From contig CAYWML010000017.1 of assembly GCA_964459515.1 (NCBI GenBank), positions 1 through 22,528 on the forward strand: a DNA stretch of 22,528 bases. The letters run 5' to 3'. Shown here piece after piece: positions 1 through 8,437 of this stretch. This DNA is from Scatosoma sp964459515. Lineage in GTDB: Bacteria; Bacillota; Clostridia; Christensenellales; Borkfalkiaceae. The notes beneath the pieces were generated by a model. That model did no database searches. It was not told where the DNA came from and saw only the letters and a program-made list of their open reading frames with translations. The translations under genes and the position numbers were made by a program. Positions within the stretch are counted from its first letter, which is position 1. The number at the start of each line of letters is the position of its first letter.

Positions 1-2
1 GG

Positions 3-143
3 ACGGTTTCCGTGCAGAACGATTTCGGAAGAACGCATTTGCGCTTTTCCGACGGACAGGAAATAGATTGCCCCGTAGGCGAGATTTTTTCTTTGCGCGT
101 GGACGGCGTAACGGAACTTTTGACAAAACAGAAAAAGCGATAA
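3..143 (+). CDS. C-terminal end of an unidentified protein
   Basis: An open frame enters from the left edge and ends at TAA (141-143), giving the last 46 residues of a protein. The tail contains short alternating hydrophobic stretches that could be beta strands (around HLRFSDGQEI and EIFSLRVDGV) and ends in a basic stretch, KQKKR. I do not recognise the family, and 46 residues are too few to assign a function. No terminator hairpin is evident between this stop and the next promoter, so some read-through into the downstream locus is possible. The frame is supported mainly by its codon usage, which matches the neighbouring genes. Confidence 0.55.
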   Translation, partial: TVSVQNDFGRTHLRFSDGQEIDCPVGEIFSLRVDGVTELLTKQKKR

Positions 144-199
144 GCTTGAATATTTGACACCTTTTTCGGAAAATTAGACAGTAATTCCCCTTTGAAATA

Positions 200-208
200 T
201 GGTACAAT
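200..208 (+). promoter_or_regulatory. Extended -10 promoter of the envelope locus
   Basis: TGG directly precedes TACAAT (203-208), matching the extended -10 form TGnTATAAT. No good -35 lies at 17 bp; a TAGACA at 175-180 is 22 bp away, which is too far. The predicted start near 215 leaves a leader of about 70 nt that includes an A/T-rich stretch just before the ribosome site. The rest of the 144-284 gap shows no other recognisable feature. Confidence 0.5.
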
Positions 209-265
209 TTATATTGTCACCAAATAAATTGGGGCGATTATAAAAAACAAAAAAATTTTTTTAGT

Positions 266-271
266 AGGAGG
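266..271 (+). promoter_or_regulatory. Ribosome binding site of the giant secreted protein
   Basis: A perfect AGGAGG lies 13 nt before the ATG at 285. This spacing is slightly long, but no other start in frame has a better site, and the ATG begins a textbook signal peptide. Confidence 0.6.
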
Positions 272-284
272 AAGAAAGCAATTT

Positions 285-3200
285 ATGAGGAAAACATGCA
301 GAAAGGTTTTGCTTACGATTTGCACGGCGACGTTTGCCGTCGTATTCGGATTGCTCGGCGCGTTGTTCGGCGTTGAAAACGCTACGCCGTCCGCACTCGC
401 GGAAACGACGGAATCGAACGTTACGACGTACGGTGCGGATTTGTGGACGAACGACAGTGCGAACGGCTCGGCGATTACGTTTACGACGGGCACGGACGAG
501 GTTTACGGCGAGTATGCGGAACTTACGCATACGGCAAGCTGGGCAAATTTCTATGCGAATAGTGCGGACTCGAACGATGCTTTGAAAAATAAAACGCTCG
601 TTTGGTACGTCTATAACCCGTTGGACAGCGACTTGACGGTTACGTATGCGTATTGCAACGGATCGCATAGCGACAATATTTTTAACGGGAACAGCAACCA
701 CTATACGTTGACCGCAAAAACATGGACGCAAGTGGCGTATGCGTGGGGTGATAAAGGGGACGGTACGCAGCTGAACCATTATCGTTTCGTCGTCGGGGAA
801 AAAGCCGGCACTACTACGACTATCACCGGTTTGAAAATTACGGCTACATACGTTGCAGACAGCGCGGCGGAAGTGCAGGCGATTATCGACGCTCGATTGG
901 CGGAAAAAGCCGCCGAAGCGGCAAAAACCGTCATTTCGGAAATCGACGCTTTGCCCGACGCTGCGGATTTTGCGCATATCGAAGAGATAAAAACGGTATA
1001 CGGGCATTATGACGCGCTTTCCGAAGAGCAAAAAGCTTTCGTCACGAACAGCGCAAAACTTCTCGAATTGTACAATGCCGTAAAAGACATTACGGCGTAT
1101 GGCGCGGATAAATGGACGAACGACAATAGTTGCGGTTCGGTGATTACGTTTACGACGGGCACGGACGAGGTTTACGGCGAATATGCGGAGCTTACGCATA
1201 CGGAAAGCTGGGCGAATTTCTATGCAAATGTAACGGAAAACCCGACGGGAAAAACGGTCGTTTGGTATATTTATAACCCGAAGGAAACCGATTTGACGAT
1301 TACGCTCGGCTTCTTGAACAGCACGCAATACGATTCGATTTTTAATACTCCCAACGGTTATCACTATACGTTGACGGCAGGTGCGTGGACGAAAGTTTCC
1401 ATAGAATGGGGCGCAAACGAATATACGCAGAAATGGAATGTTTGCATGTATCGTTTCGTCGTCGGGGAAAAAGCAGGCGACGGCACGAATATCACGGGCA
1501 TGAAAGTGTCGGCTACGTACGTTGCGGACAGTGCGCAAACGGTGCAAAACATCGTGACGAATTTGCAGTCGAGCGAATTGAAAACGCAAGCGGCAGCGGT
1601 AAACGCCTTAATCGCGGCTTTGCCGCAAACGGCTACGCTTACGTCTATCGAACAGATTAAAACGGCGTATGCAAGCTATTCCGCGCTTTCCGAAGCGGCG
1701 AAAGGCTACGTGGAAAACACGGATAAATTGACGTCGTTATACAACGCCGTAAAAGATATTACGCCGTATAATACGGAGTTGGTACACGGCAAACAGAACG
1801 GCAATCCCGATTATGCGAATATGAGCTTTACGACGGGAACGGACGAGGTCTACGGCGCGTATACGGAAATCACGCATACGAGCGATTGGGGTAATTTCAC
1901 GGTGAACTGCGCACAATCGCCGAAAGGAAAAGTTGCGGTGTGGTATGTGTACAATCCGAACGGCGAAATGCAATTTTCCTACGGTACAGCACAGACCGTA
2001 TACAATCACGACGATTCGAGAACGCGTACGCTGGCGGCAAACGCATGGACGCAGGTTGCCATCGAATGGTCGGAAAGCTATAATATCTCTTCGCTCATTT
2101 TCGTTTTCGGCGAAAAAGCGGGTGATTATACTTCCATGACGGGCATGAAAGTATCGGCAACGTATATCGCGGACAGCGCGGAAAGCGTAGCGGCGTTGTT
2201 GCCGAAACAGAATGCGAAAGTCGGCGTTACCGAAGCGAAAGCAAGTACCTACGGCAACGATTGGCTTAGCCTTTTCTTGTCGAGCTCGGATTACAGCGGT
2301 TTGTCGGCGGATCATGATACGCATTTGACGGGCTCGAACACGGGCGATCATATGCTTTTCTCCGCAGACGGCAGTACGTGGGCGGCGAAATCGACGATTG
2401 ATACTTCGGAACGCTTCTCGTACGATACGACGAACAAAACGTTGAACGTATGGTGCGGAACATCGATAAACGTAACTACCTATCCGTATATTAAAATATT
2501 GAAAGGTACGTTGTTGCCGACGGCGGCAACCTTGCAAAACAGCGAGAGCGCGGAATACTACGAAACGAGCGCGGAGGTGATCTTGCACCTTGTAGACGGC
2601 GTTTATCGCGTATACACCGCACCCGTGGCGAATACGATAACGGGCGTGAAACTTTCGGCGAATTTGGGGGATGGCTGGCTTACGATTACGCTTTCCGACG
2701 CTTCGTACGAGGCTACGGGCACGGAAACGATAACTCCCAAATATACGAATATTCGCACGAGCGTGCTTTTCTCCGCAGACGGAAATACGTGGGTAGAGAA
2801 CGCTTGTTATGACGGCGTTTGGCTTGCTCGCGACGGAAACGAGTTGCATTTGCGGGTCGGTGATAATTTCAAAACGACGTATAAGTATATCAAATTCTCC
2901 GCGGGGACGTTGCTTCCGACGAGTGCGGCTTTCGATGCGCCGAACCCCGAAAGTTGCTATACGATTTCCGAAGAGATTGTCTTTTACAGCGCAGACGGCG
3001 GCAATACCTTTGCGGAATACGTTCCGTCTACCGATCCGATCGTCCGTGCAACGATGGTATCGGGCGTATTGAATACGAATTACGGTTATGTCGCTTTCAC
3101 GCTTAGCAATCACGATTACGCAAGCGCGGCAACGAACGATAATTTGATCAACCATTACAACGGAACTATTTCTACGCGCTTGAAAGAATTGAATTTCTAT

Positions 3201-6200
3201 AATAAAATCAAGGTGACATATACGAACGGAAGCACGGCGACGCTCGATTGCGAAAGCGCGAGCGGACAGCAATATCTCGTGAACTTCGGCGATAACGGCG
3301 GCTTTGCGTTTATGACGGCGATCAACCAAAACAACAACGCGCTGTACGGCGTAGCTTCGATTACGATCGAAAAAGGCTGTCAATTCCCTTGCTACGAATA
3401 TATCGTCAACGGCGGCGAGCGTGCGATTTATTACGAAACGACGGAAGACGTGACATTCGTTTCCACGAATAACTTGGCGTTTGGAAAACTCACCGTACAC
3501 GAAACGACGGTCGAGGGCGTATTGGATACGAATTACGGTTATGTCGCTTTCACGCTTAGCAATCACGATTATGCGAGTGCGGCAAAGGACGAGAATTTAA
3601 TCAACCATTACAACGGAAACATTTCTACGCGCTTGAAGGAATTGAATTTCTATAATAAAATCAAAGTGACGTTTACGGACGGAAGCACGGCAACGCTCGA
3701 TTGCGAAAACGCAAGCGGACAGCAATATCTCGTGAATTTCGGCGAAAACGGCGGCTTCGCGTTTAGGACTACGCTTTATGAAGAGGAAGTCACTTCTTTG
3801 AAGAACGTAGCTTCGATTACGATAGAAAAGGGTTGCCAATTCCCTTGCTACGATTATATCGTCAACGGCGATAGCCCTGCGTATTACGAAACGACGAAAG
3901 CGGCGGTGTTCGTTTATAACGGCAGCAGCTTCGTACGCGGTACTTCGTTTACGGAAGTTTCCATCAATATCGGCAACAGCTTGGCGTTGAACTTCTACGC
4001 TACGCTTTGGAACGCGGCGAACAGCGAAGCGTATTTCGTCGCAACCTGCGGCGAATACAGCAGAAGATACGAATTGACGGATAAAAACGTATCGGTGCAG
4101 GGCGACGTTTTGAAATTGACCTATACCAATATCGCGCCGCAAAACATTCGCGACGACGTGACCGTGGTGTTGTACGATAAAGACGGCGGCGAGTTGGCGC
4201 GCCTTACTTACAGCGTATGGCAATATTGCACGAAGATCATCGAAACGAGCAGCAACGATAAAATGGTCGCTTTGGCGAAAGACGTTTTGGCGTACGGCGG
4301 CGCGTTGCAGGATTATTTGAACGAAAGCACTACGGAAACGGATATCGACGTGGACGGCGACGGCAATGCGATTGTCGGCACGACGTACGACGCTTCCAAG
4401 GTGACGAGCGTTACGAATAAAACGACGGAAGAGGGCGCGGACACGACGTACTATCGCTTCCGCGCGGTAGGCGTGCGTATGGATAATTGCAACGCGTTGT
4501 ATTTCCGCTATTTCGTGGCGGACGGCAAAGCGGCGCAGGTGTATGTCAACGGTAAGGATTATACGAACGAAGCGAAGTTCGTGGAAAACGTAGAAGGCGG
4601 CAAACTTTACGTCGTATACGTATGGGACGTTTCGCCTATGCAGTTTGCCACCGTTTATACGGCGCAGTTGTTCGGTTGCGAAGATACTTCGGCGGACGAT
4701 CCCGCGTATGCCCTTGTGGAAACGGTGTCGTACAGTATTCATTCGTTTATCAAGAGTAAGGAAAACGATACGCAGCTCGGCGCGTTGGCGAAAGCTTTGT
4801 ACGGCTACGGCGCGGCGACGAAGAACTACTTCGTCAATACCGAAGTCGATCTCGTATACGAAAATACGTACAGCGAACCGGAGGAGATCGCATATCATAC
4901 GATTTCCTCCACGGGTGATTTGAACCTTGCCATCGGAACGGATAACTACGTTTCCATGTCCTTCAATACGAACGATACGCAATCGCACCCTGCCGTAGTG
5001 GGAACGATTTACTACAAGGCGGAGGGTACGAGCAATCTGTACAGCGAAGCTTTCTATATCGCCGAAGGCGAGAAGACCTTCTCCATGTTCTTGGACGTAT
5101 ACCGTAACGGCGCGACGGCTTCCGCTATTCAGTCGGCTTCTAAAACGATCGTGCGGATTACGTTTAACAACGTGGATAAAAACGGGAACGACGGCTATTT
5201 CACGTTGGCTTCCGTCGGGCATTCCGCCAAGAGCTTGTATGCGGAGGCGAACAACGACGATCACGTTATTTATATGACGAACGGCACGGTTACGGTGGGT
5301 ATGGATCTCGACCTCGGCGGCGCGGTGACCTATCTTTCCAAAACGGGCATCAACGAGTATAGAATTTATACGAATCGGTTAAAGACGAAGTCGGTGCCTT
5401 ATATCGGTACGGAGCCCGCGAAGAGTCCGAGTTATAACTCTTCGTACGGTTATAAACTTGTGTCGAGCGGCGACGTAAACCTTATCAATATCCACGATAC
5501 GGGCAGAGAAATTCAGCAGTCCTATTACGCAGGCGTGGCGAAAGGCACGGTAGAAAATAAGACGGTGACGAACGGCGAATCGCAAAAGTATTACAACGCT
5601 TCGACGGGCGAAACTTCGGACTACGGCGCGAGATACGGCACGCAGGACGGCAAAGTTATGCAGTATAACCCCGTGCAATCGGGCGGCGTGGACAATTACG
5701 AAAGCCAGATCGTCGATTACAGCGTAACGAAAGATAGCAGCGGCAATATCATCAAGGTGTATATCAAGACGAGAGCGCAGGAATGGGGAAGCGGTACGAA
5801 TATTTACGAAAACGTGCTTTCTTGGTCGTATATGGAAAATTGGTACGAGTTCAAGAACGGCATGATCTACGTGGATAACAACTTCATCGATTGGAAGGGC
5901 TTCCTCGGAATTTACGAAAACTTGGACGGCGCGATCGGGCAAGAAACGCCTGCAATCTATATGGTCTCCTCGTTGGGTACGTATTATGCGGAAACCGCGC
6001 AATACGGCACGATTAAAAATTCCAACCTCGGCGATATGTCTACGGCTACCTATACTTCGGGAACGGACACGAGCGGCGAAAAGCATTACGCAATTCAAAA
6101 CGACTCGACGATGAAGTGGCACGCATGGTTGAATAACGAAGATTTCGGCGTAGGCATTTATATGCCGAAGGGTGAAAATTCCTCGGTGTACTATTTCGCA

Positions 6201-6422
6201 GCGAAAGGCGGCTCGGAGAATACGAGAGGTACGGTATTGAACTGTAAAGACGACGCGTATTGCTATTCTTCGTGCGCGGTGGTTGCCGACTTCGCAGAGC
6301 AGACGGCGTTGCGGTATACCTACGTTTTGTGCGTGGATAGTTTGACGAACATTCAAAACAACCTGAACGGCATTTCGGACGTAAATAACGACGGGTTGGG
6401 CGCGTGGACGACGCGTGGTTAA
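285..6422 (+). CDS. Giant secreted modular surface protein (2045 aa)
   Basis: Likely exported and extracellular. Residues 1-39 form a signal peptide: basic MRKTCRK, a hydrophobic core, and a probable ALA cleavage site. Three related beta-rich modules follow (about 47-195, 270-416, 493-632), each with a TGTDEVYG motif and ending ATY-ADSA. The first two are followed by helical segments with a YxALSE-KxxV pattern, like FIVAR-type spacers. Residues 649-918 hold two related modules. Residues 923-1066 and 1074-1220 are near-identical repeats. Residues 1223-1346 match a module common in Clostridia surface proteins (ending YGGALQDYLN); 1376-1518 is a divergent copy ending YGYGAATKNYF. A further beta-rich stretch covers 1539-1640. 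Residues 1669-2045 (DLDLGGAVTYLS, HDTGREIQQSYY) resemble a large beta-sandwich carbohydrate-active domain. No LPXTG, SLH or membrane anchor is visible; a DVNNDG loop near the C-terminus is only half a dockerin motif. Carbohydrate binding or processing is inferred. Confidence 0.85.
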   Translation: MRKTCRKVLLTICTATFAVVFGLLGALFGVENATPSALAETTESNVTTYGADLWTNDSANGSAITFTTGTDEVYGEYAELTHTASWANFYANSADSNDALKNKTLVWYVYNPLDSDLTVTYAYCNGSHSDNIFNGNSNHYTLTAKTWTQVAYAWGDKGDGTQLNHYRFVVGEKAGTTTTITGLKITATYVADSAAEVQAIIDARLAEKAAEAAKTVISEIDALPDAADFAHIEEIKTVYGHYDALSEEQKAFVTNSAKLLELYNAVKDITAYGADKWTNDNSCGSVITFTTGTDEVYGEYAELTHTESWANFYANVTENPTGKTVVWYIYNPKETDLTITLGFLNSTQYDSIFNTPNGYHYTLTAGAWTKVSIEWGANEYTQKWNVCMYRFVVGEKAGDGTNITGMKVSATYVADSAQTVQNIVTNLQSSELKTQAAAVNALIAALPQTATLTSIEQIKTAYASYSALSEAAKGYVENTDKLTSLYNAVKDITPYNTELVHGKQNGNPDYANMSFTTGTDEVYGAYTEITHTSDWGNFTVNCAQSPKGKVAVWYVYNPNGEMQFSYGTAQTVYNHDDSRTRTLAANAWTQVAIEWSESYNISSLIFVFGEKAGDYTSMTGMKVSATYIADSAESVAALLPKQNAKVGVTEAKASTYGNDWLSLFLSSSDYSGLSADHDTHLTGSNTGDHMLFSADGSTWAAKSTIDTSERFSYDTTNKTLNVWCGTSINVTTYPYIKILKGTLLPTAATLQNSESAEYYETSAEVILHLVDGVYRVYTAPVANTITGVKLSANLGDGWLTITLSDASYEATGTETITPKYTNIRTSVLFSADGNTWVENACYDGVWLARDGNELHLRVGDNFKTTYKYIKFSAGTLLPTSAAFDAPNPESCYTISEEIVFYSADGGNTFAEYVPSTDPIVRATMVSGVLNTNYGYVAFTLSNHDYASAATNDNLINHYNGTISTRLKELNFYNKIKVTYTNGSTATLDCESASGQQYLVNFGDNGGFAFMTAINQNNNALYGVASITIEKGCQFPCYEYIVNGGERAIYYETTEDVTFVSTNNLAFGKLTVHETTVEGVLDTNYGYVAFTLSNHDYASAAKDENLINHYNGNISTRLKELNFYNKIKVTFTDGSTATLDCENASGQQYLVNFGENGGFAFRTTLYEEEVTSLKNVASITIEKGCQFPCYDYIVNGDSPAYYETTKAAVFVYNGSSFVRGTSFTEVSINIGNSLALNFYATLWNAANSEAYFVATCGEYSRRYELTDKNVSVQGDVLKLTYTNIAPQNIRDDVTVVLYDKDGGELARLTYSVWQYCTKIIETSSNDKMVALAKDVLAYGGALQDYLNESTTETDIDVDGDGNAIVGTTYDASKVTSVTNKTTEEGADTTYYRFRAVGVRMDNCNALYFRYFVADGKAAQVYVNGKDYTNEAKFVENVEGGKLYVVYVWDVSPMQFATVYTAQLFGCEDTSADDPAYALVETVSYSIHSFIKSKENDTQLGALAKALYGYGAATKNYFVNTEVDLVYENTYSEPEEIAYHTISSTGDLNLAIGTDNYVSMSFNTNDTQSHPAVVGTIYYKAEGTSNLYSEAFYIAEGEKTFSMFLDVYRNGATASAIQSASKTIVRITFNNVDKNGNDGYFTLASVGHSAKSLYAEANNDDHVIYMTNGTVTVGMDLDLGGAVTYLSKTGINEYRIYTNRLKTKSVPYIGTEPAKSPSYNSSYGYKLVSSGDVNLINIHDTGREIQQSYYAGVAKGTVENKTVTNGESQKYYNASTGETSDYGARYGTQDGKVMQYNPVQSGGVDNYESQIVDYSVTKDSSGNIIKVYIKTRAQEWGSGTNIYENVLSWSYMENWYEFKNGMIYVDNNFIDWKGFLGIYENLDGAIGQETPAIYMVSSLGTYYAETAQYGTIKNSNLGDMSTATYTSGTDTSGEKHYAIQNDSTMKWHAWLNNEDFGVGIYMPKGENSSVYYFAAKGGSENTRGTVLNCKDDAYCYSSCAVVADFAEQTALRYTYVLCVDSLTNIQNNLNGISDVNNDGLGAWTTRG
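3066..3930 (+). repeat. In-frame tandem duplication inside the giant gene
   Basis: The segments beginning at 3066 and 3519 are near-identical over about 410 bp with a period of 453 bp (151 codons). Both read L-TNYGYVAFTLSNHDYAS and later KGCQFPCY. Many third-position bases are also shared, so the duplication is recent or homogenised rather than ancient domain shuffling. Confidence 0.85.
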
Positions 6423-6430
6423 AAAGGAGG
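6423..6430 (+). promoter_or_regulatory. Strong ribosome binding site of the 41-aa peptide
   Basis: AAAGGAGG starts immediately after the stop codon of the giant gene and lies 6 nt before ATG 6437. Such a strong, well-placed site supports translation of the short frame that follows. Confidence 0.75.
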
Positions 6431-6436
6431 CGTACG

Positions 6437-6562
6437 ATGAAAAATTTGCAGAAAATATATGAAGAGCCTGTATTGCATATCGTTTCGATAGCGGCGGCGG
6501 ATATCGTCCGCACCAGCCCTGCAAGCGACGGTGTAGACGTCGACGACGTAAATTGGGCGTAA
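6437..6562 (+). CDS. 41-residue peptide of unknown function
   Basis: This short frame has a strong Shine-Dalgarno and sits 14 nt after the giant gene and 13 nt before the lipoprotein gene, so it is almost certainly translated in the same operon. The peptide starts MKNLQKIYEEPVLHIVSI, continues AAADIVRTSPAS, and ends in an acidic tail, DGVDVDDVNWA. There is no signal peptide, no membrane segment and no cysteine. From memory, short genes with a YE-P start, a D-I/V-x-x-TS centre and an acidic C-terminus ending in Trp recur in gut Clostridia, always annotated hypothetical; I could not verify this here. It might be a modified-peptide precursor, but no maturation enzyme lies nearby. Function unknown. 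Confidence 0.7.
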   Translation: MKNLQKIYEEPVLHIVSIAAADIVRTSPASDGVDVDDVNWA

Positions 6563-6575
6563 CGGTAGGGCGGCT

Positions 6576-7175
6576 ATGAAAAAACGGTTATGCGCGGTTT
6601 TTGCGCTGTTGTTGTGTATCGTTTGCTCCGCTTGCGTTCGGTTTGATCCGAACAGCGGAAGTACTTCCGTCGGTGACGGTACTTCCGACGGCGGCGCGGC
6701 TGCTTCCGCCTCTTCTTCGGCAACTTCGTCGAGCGAGATAAAAGGCTTTGCCGTAACGATACGTCGCGCGGACGGCTCGGAAGAGCGCGTGGCGATAACG
6801 GCGCAGAATTATCGCGAGGTGTATGCCGATTTGAAGACGAACGGTTTGACGCCGAATAGCGAACAGTACGCGTATCGTTGGGAAAATTTTCCCGACGCGC
6901 CGACATACGGCGATTACGTGCTGACGGAAGCGCGCGAAGTGCGGTTGTATGTCGTAAGGTTTGTAAACGCCGACGGCAGCGAGGTGGAAACGAGGCAATT
7001 TGCCTACGGCACAGTGCCGCAATGCTCGATAGAGCCGTCGATAAAACCCGACGGCGCGACGAGTTACCGCTTCGTAGGTTGGCAACCCGCCTTGCAGGCG
7101 GTGACGAAAGACGCGGTATATCAAGCGAAGTACGAGCCGACAACCGACACGGAAACCGAACGCGTACCCGTTTGA
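6576..7175 (+). CDS. Small putative lipoprotein with a Flg_new/InlB-type repeat
   Basis: The 199-residue product begins MKKRLCAVFALLLC and has a candidate lipid-attachment Cys20 in CSAC. Position -3 is Cys rather than Leu/Val, so the lipobox is non-standard. Residues 22-54 are a Gly/Ser/Ala-rich linker typical of surface lipoproteins. Residues 125-187 (VRFVNADGSEV, then FVGW and KDAVYQAKYEP) match the Listeria-Bacteroides repeat (Flg_new, beta-grasp) found in Gram-positive surface proteins. The region between (55-120) has no family I recognise. It lies 13 nt after the peptide gene and is the last gene before a terminator, so the three genes probably form one envelope operon. An adhesive or binding role is inferred only from the repeat. 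Confidence 0.75.
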   Translation: MKKRLCAVFALLLCIVCSACVRFDPNSGSTSVGDGTSDGGAAASASSSATSSSEIKGFAVTIRRADGSEERVAITAQNYREVYADLKTNGLTPNSEQYAYRWENFPDAPTYGDYVLTEAREVRLYVVRFVNADGSEVETRQFAYGTVPQCSIEPSIKPDGATSYRFVGWQPALQAVTKDAVYQAKYEPTTDTETERVPV

Positions 7176-7194
7176 CGAGAAACTTGCGTAAAAG

Positions 7195-7223
7195 AAATAA
7201 CGAGCCGTTACGGCTCGTTATTT
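7195..7223 (+). terminator. Hairpin terminator of the envelope operon
   Basis: A perfect 12-bp stem (AAATAACGAGCC pairing with GGCTCGTTATTT) with loop GTTAC lies 20 nt after the lipoprotein stop. It has only a short T run on the 3' side and could stop transcription from either direction. Confidence 0.75.
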
Positions 7224-7272
7224 CCGTCAAATTTCGATATTACCGCGATGGTCGAGTAATCTATCGAGAAAG

Positions 7273-7303
7273 AAAAAAGCGTGCGTTCTGCGCGCCTTTT
7301 TTT
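7273..7303. terminator. Bidirectional terminator between converging genes
   Basis: A6, then GCGTGC, loop GTTCT, GCGCGC (one G-U pair) and C, then T7. The A and T runs on the two sides give a U tract in both directions, so it can end the envelope operon on + and the DeoR-family gene on -. A further imperfect hairpin (AGGCTG at 7312-7317, CAGCCT at 7331-7336) lies next to it. Nothing else is evident in the 7176-7395 gap. Confidence 0.75.
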
Positions 7304-7395
7304 GTTTTGAAAGGCTGCCGCTTAACGCGACAGCCTGTTTATCGGTTTTCGATTGCGTAGCCGTCGGGCGTTTTTTTTTGCGCGGCGGCGTTGCG

Positions 7396-8154
7396 TTAAA
7401 TGACGACGATGTTTTTCTCGGCAAAGTCGGATTTCAACGCTTCGGGGAAGGCTTCGTCCGTGATGAGGACGTTGATATCCTCTATATGCGCGAAAGTGTG
7501 CGGCTTAATCTTGCCGATTTTCGAGCTGTCGAGCATCATATACAGCGATTTTGCTTTTTTGCAAATAACGCGAAGTTGTTCCGCTTCCACTTGCGAGCTG
7601 CAAGCAAACCCGTTTTCGGGCGTGAACGAAGCGGCGGAGATGATTGCCAATTCAAAATTCAAGTCCGTAAAATACAGGGAGGAAAAGGAAGAAACCGTGG
7701 AAAGGTTTTCCTTTATCAATTGTCCGCCGAGCAGGTTGACGATGACGTTTTGCTTTTTGGCAAGCTCGGTTGCCACGGCGAGTCCGTTGGTGAACACGTT
7801 GCAGGGGCGGTCGGGGATTTCCTTGGCGAGGTAGAGTGCGGTCGTGCCGGCGTCGAGGAAGAACGTCGCGCCTTCGTCGATGAGTCCTGCCGCTTTTTGC
7901 GCGATGACGATTTTTTCGTCGCTGTTCATGGTCGTTTTTTTGGCGTACGGCACACTCGACGTTTTTTGTACTTCGCGGACGGACATCGCGCCGCCGCGCA
8001 CGCGAATAACTTTTCCGTCTTTTTCCAGTTGGAATAAATCGCGGCGCAAAGTCATTTCCGAAACTTGCGGAAAATATTCTCGCAACTGTTCCAACGTGAG
8101 TTTGCCGCGTTTGTCTAAGAGTTCTGCGATTTCGTTAATGCGTTCGTATTTCAT
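7396..8154 (-). CDS. DeoR/GlpR-family transcriptional repressor
   Basis: The 252-residue protein starts MKYERINEIAELL. This start is chosen because AAGGAGC lies 8 nt upstream, and the in-frame residues before it look non-coding. An N-terminal winged helix carries the DeoR signature (SEMTLRRDLFQLEKDGK, then RVRGGA). The rest is the DeoR sugar-phosphate sensor fold, with FLDAGTTALYLA, NGLAVATELA, LLGGQL and MLDSSKIGK. Family members repress sugar or nucleoside catabolic genes and are released by phosphorylated sugars. No sugar-catabolic gene is adjacent, so the target is unknown; it faces away from the divergent 8438 gene, which may be a target. Confidence 0.9.
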   Translation of the reverse strand: MKYERINEIAELLDKRGKLTLEQLREYFPQVSEMTLRRDLFQLEKDGKVIRVRGGAMSVREVQKTSSVPYAKKTTMNSDEKIVIAQKAAGLIDEGATFFLDAGTTALYLAKEIPDRPCNVFTNGLAVATELAKKQNVIVNLLGGQLIKENLSTVSSFSSLYFTDLNFELAIISAASFTPENGFACSSQVEAEQLRVICKKAKSLYMMLDSSKIGKIKPHTFAHIEDINVLITDEAFPEALKSDFAEKNIVVI

Positions 8155-8194
8155 TTGATAAGCTCCTTTTTCGTCACATTGAAATTCTCTATCA

Positions 8195-8223
8195 AATTTA
8201 GCACAAAAAAAACAAAAAAGCAA
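8195..8223 (-). promoter_or_regulatory. Promoter of the DeoR-family gene
   Basis: On the minus strand: TTGCTT (8223-8218), 17 bp, then TGC followed by TAAATT (8200-8195). This is an extended -10 arrangement 41 bp from the chosen start codon, and it supports that start. Confidence 0.55.
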
Positions 8224-8334
8224 GCATAAACAAGACGATTTCGCACAAATTCATAAAAATTTCATAATCCCGTCAAATTTGCGGAAAAACGAGCGCGCTT
8301 TGACGGCGTTCTATGAAAAACAGGCGTTTTTTGC

Positions 8335-8363
8335 TTGCGGTGGGTAAAAAAGTGTGCTATAAT
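8335..8363 (+). promoter_or_regulatory. Extended -10 promoter upstream of the 220-aa gene
   Basis: TTGCGG (8335-8340), 17 bp, then TGC directly before a perfect TATAAT (8358-8363). The weak -35 is compensated by the extended -10. The predicted start is near 8370, about 68 nt before the ATG. Confidence 0.7.
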
Positions 8364-8437
8364 GGAAACGAAAAAAATGCAGGTGCGCGTTTGCGCCGTA
8401 CTTCGCTTTTGGTAAAGACGGCGGAAGGAAAAGAACC

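Noticed and set aside
1737..5264. Long antisense frames (609 and 555 codons) and a 442-codon one at 261-1589 opposite the giant gene
   Set aside because: Same codon-usage effect; products are repetitive Arg-rich shadows that mirror the sense repeats. No ribosome site or promoter supports them.
6372..6419. Dockerin in the giant protein
   Set aside because: Only one DVNNDG loop is present; a dockerin needs two EF-hand-like segments.
8155..8223. 23-residue N-terminal extension of the DeoR-family gene
   Set aside because: It covers the ribosome site and the -10 box of its own promoter; the family starts near MKYERINEI.
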